DNA of 64,000 nt, from NCBI GenBank assembly GCA_016707605.1, contig JADJHJ010000009.1, positions 186,001 through 250,000 on the forward strand, read 5' to 3'. Position 1 is the stretch's first letter. Every line of letters starts with the position of its first letter. The notes under the pieces are model-generated. The model was not told the origin of the DNA. It was given only the letters and a program-made list of their open reading frames with translations, and made no database searches. Positions 62,670 through 64,000 of the stretch are shown here, piece by piece. Source of the DNA: Candidatus Promineofilum glycogenicum (GTDB lineage: Bacteria; Chloroflexota; Anaerolineae; Promineifilales; Promineifilaceae). A program made the position numbers and the translations under genes.

Positions 62670-64000
62670 TTACGGAGCGACGCCCACCGGCAGGAAGACG
62701 TGATAGCCTTCACTCCCTGTGACGGTGATCCGCACTGTCGCCACGTTCGATAGCTGCCCGTTGCTGGCCCGATAGGTGAAGCTGTCGGCCCCCTGATAGC
62801 CGCTTTGCGGCGTGTAGGTGAAGGAGCCGTTGGCGTTCAACGTCAGCGCGCCGTGGGCCGGGCCGGCGGCCAGGACGGCGGTCATACCCCCCGCCAGCGG
62901 GTTCACGTCGTTGCCCAGCACGCCCGGCGCGGCGACGGTCAGCGGTTGGCCGGCCGAGGCACTGTAGCTGTCATCGACGGCCACCGGCGGCCCGTCCGGG
63001 TCGACGATGGCGATGACCACCGTGGCCACGTTGGAGGCCAGGCCGTTGTCGGCCCGGTAGCGGAAGCTGTCCTGCGTGGCCATGTCCGTCGCCGGGGTGT
63101 AGGTGAAGCCCCCGTGGGCGGCCAGGCTCAGCGCGCCATGTACCGGCGGCTCGACCAGCACGGCCGTCAGCGGCCCGCCGCCGGGGTTGGTGTCGTTGCC
63201 CAGTACGCCTGGCGCGGCGATGGTCAGCGTCGCGCCCAACTCTACGGTATAGCTGTCAGCCACAGCCGTCGGCGGCAGCGGCGTCACCGTGAGCGTCACC
63301 GTGGCCACGTTGGAGTTCTGGCCGTTGGTCGCCCGATAGGTGAAGGCGTCGCTGCCCAGGAAGTTGGCCGCGGGGGTGTAGGTGAAGGAGCCGTTGGCGC
63401 GCAAGGTCAGCGCGCCGTGGTCGGGGCCGGCGACGAGAACGGCCGACAGCGGCGCGGCCGACGGGCTATCGTCATTGCCCAGCACGCCCGGCGCGGCCAC
63501 CGACAGGGGCGTGTTGACCGGTGTGCTGAAGGCGTCGGCCCGGGCCAGCGGCGCGCCGGCAAAGCGGTAGTCGTCGGCGTGCAGCGCCCCCGGCGCGACA
63601 CCAACCAGGCGGATGGTTGCCCCGCCGGGCAGGGTGATGAGCGTATCGCCGCCGTTGGGTTGGATGGCCAGATCGCCGAGGCCGGCCACCGTCGGCAAGC
63701 CGGTGAAATCCAGATAGTCGTCGCTGCCCGCGCCGGCGGCAAAGCCGGCGATGGTGTCGGCCCCGCTGGCGGGAGTGAAGGCGAAGGCGTCATGGCCACC
63801 GCCGCCGGCCAGGGCGTCGTCGCCCGGCCCGCCGTTGAGGCGGTTATCGGCCGCGTCGCCGGTCAGCGTGTCGCCTAACGGCGAGCCGACCAGCCCCTCG
63901 ACCGACGCCAGGCGGTCGCCGGCCGCATGGCCGCCGCCGGCCGCGCCGGTAAAGAGGTTAACCGCGACGCCGGCCGGCGAATCGGCATAGGACGCGCTAT
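62670..64000 (-). CDS. Large surface protein: RTX-like repeats and three Ig-like (Big_9) domains, N-terminus off the right edge
   Basis: 443 residues are visible; the frame is open to the window end. The right-hand part has RTX-type calcium-binding repeats (GDTLTGDAADNRLNGGPGDD, ALAGGGGHDAFAF). Then follow three tandem Ig/cadherin-like domains of about 90 residues with PGVLGNDxNP, HGALTLxxNGSFTYTP and SFTYRAxNG in each. It ends in EGYHVFLPVGVAP, like the short FLP-containing tails of other Chloroflexota exported proteins (from memory). It is expected outside the cell, in adhesion or sheath formation. Start and signal peptide are not seen. Confidence 0.85.
   Translation of the reverse strand, partial: SASYADSPAGVAVNLFTGAAGGGHAAGDRLASVEGLVGSPLGDTLTGDAADNRLNGGPGDDALAGGGGHDAFAFTPASGADTIAGFAAGAGSDDYLDFTGLPTVAGLGDLAIQPNGGDTLITLPGGATIRLVGVAPGALHADDYRFAGAPLARADAFSTPVNTPLSVAAPGVLGNDDSPSAAPLSAVLVAGPDHGALTLRANGSFTYTPAANFLGSDAFTYRATNGQNSNVATVTLTVTPLPPTAVADSYTVELGATLTIAAPGVLGNDTNPGGGPLTAVLVEPPVHGALSLAAHGGFTYTPATDMATQDSFRYRADNGLASNVATVVIAIVDPDGPPVAVDDSYSASAGQPLTVAAPGVLGNDVNPLAGGMTAVLAAGPAHGALTLNANGSFTYTPQSGYQGADSFTYRASNGQLSNVATVRITVTGSEGYHVFLPVGVAP

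Overview
The window is GC-rich bacterial chromosome. Gene content and style suggest a member of the Chloroflexota, perhaps an Anaerolineae/Caldilineae-type filament, probably from a metagenome assembly. Pointers are a ValRS of the archaeal-like type behind a T-box, a fused transaldolase/glucose-6-phosphate isomerase, a DUF512 radical-SAM protein, and large surface proteins with tandem Ig-like domains. The lineage is inference. No prophage, CRISPR array, rRNA or insertion sequence was seen; one tRNA-Leu(TAA) is present. Two tracts made almost only of G and C (about 841-1159 and 62402-62645) look like consensus artefacts. Several genes also carry single frameshifts (phosphatase-like/propeller gene, rdgB, jag, second ABC exporter subunit), so some breaks elsewhere may also be sequence errors.

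Layout. 1-2201: tilS (partial), a damaged DinB gene, an ADP-ribosylglycohydrolase and tRNA-Leu, all on the minus strand. 2382-6611: thyA-folA, then convergent valS with its T-box leader (specifier GUC) and a near-consensus promoter. 6812-16903: the most unusual region, a plus-strand cassette of an M29-like protein, an AAA ATPase, a large AAA-GAF-histidine kinase, a response regulator fused to a kinase-fold domain, and a STAND-like ATPase with an OmpR-type DNA-binding domain. Its first four genes have visibly lower GC than their surroundings, and about 16 frameshifts are concentrated between 7.8 and 14.4 kb. 17057-32575: housekeeping and metabolic genes (enoyl-CoA hydratase, alanine dehydrogenase, pepA, a carboxylate-amine ligase, amidohydrolase, methyltransferase, obgE, yceD, rdgB). 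32734-38112: murA, then the rpmH-rnpA-yidD-lipoprotein-yidC-jag operon. 38258-44940: serA, a class V aminotransferase, an epimerase-SerB fusion (together a serine pathway), a dehydratase, folD and a small membrane protein. 45312-49068: a heterodimeric ABC exporter. 49091-52981: tal-pgi and asnA. 53146-56618: ECF sigma factor, anti-sigma-like protein and an ABC-2 transporter. 56704-62376: a small unknown gene, an M20 peptidase, then scpB-rluB-cmk-DUF512. 62670-64000: part of an RTX/Ig-like surface protein.

A second theme is a set of long intergenic palindromes. Each arm is built from short tandem units (8-9 bases in the clearest cases). They differ in sequence but share this architecture and sit mostly just after stop codons, often between convergent genes. 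Sometimes they contain the stop codons, and in folA and the second ABC gene they have extended the encoded C-terminus.
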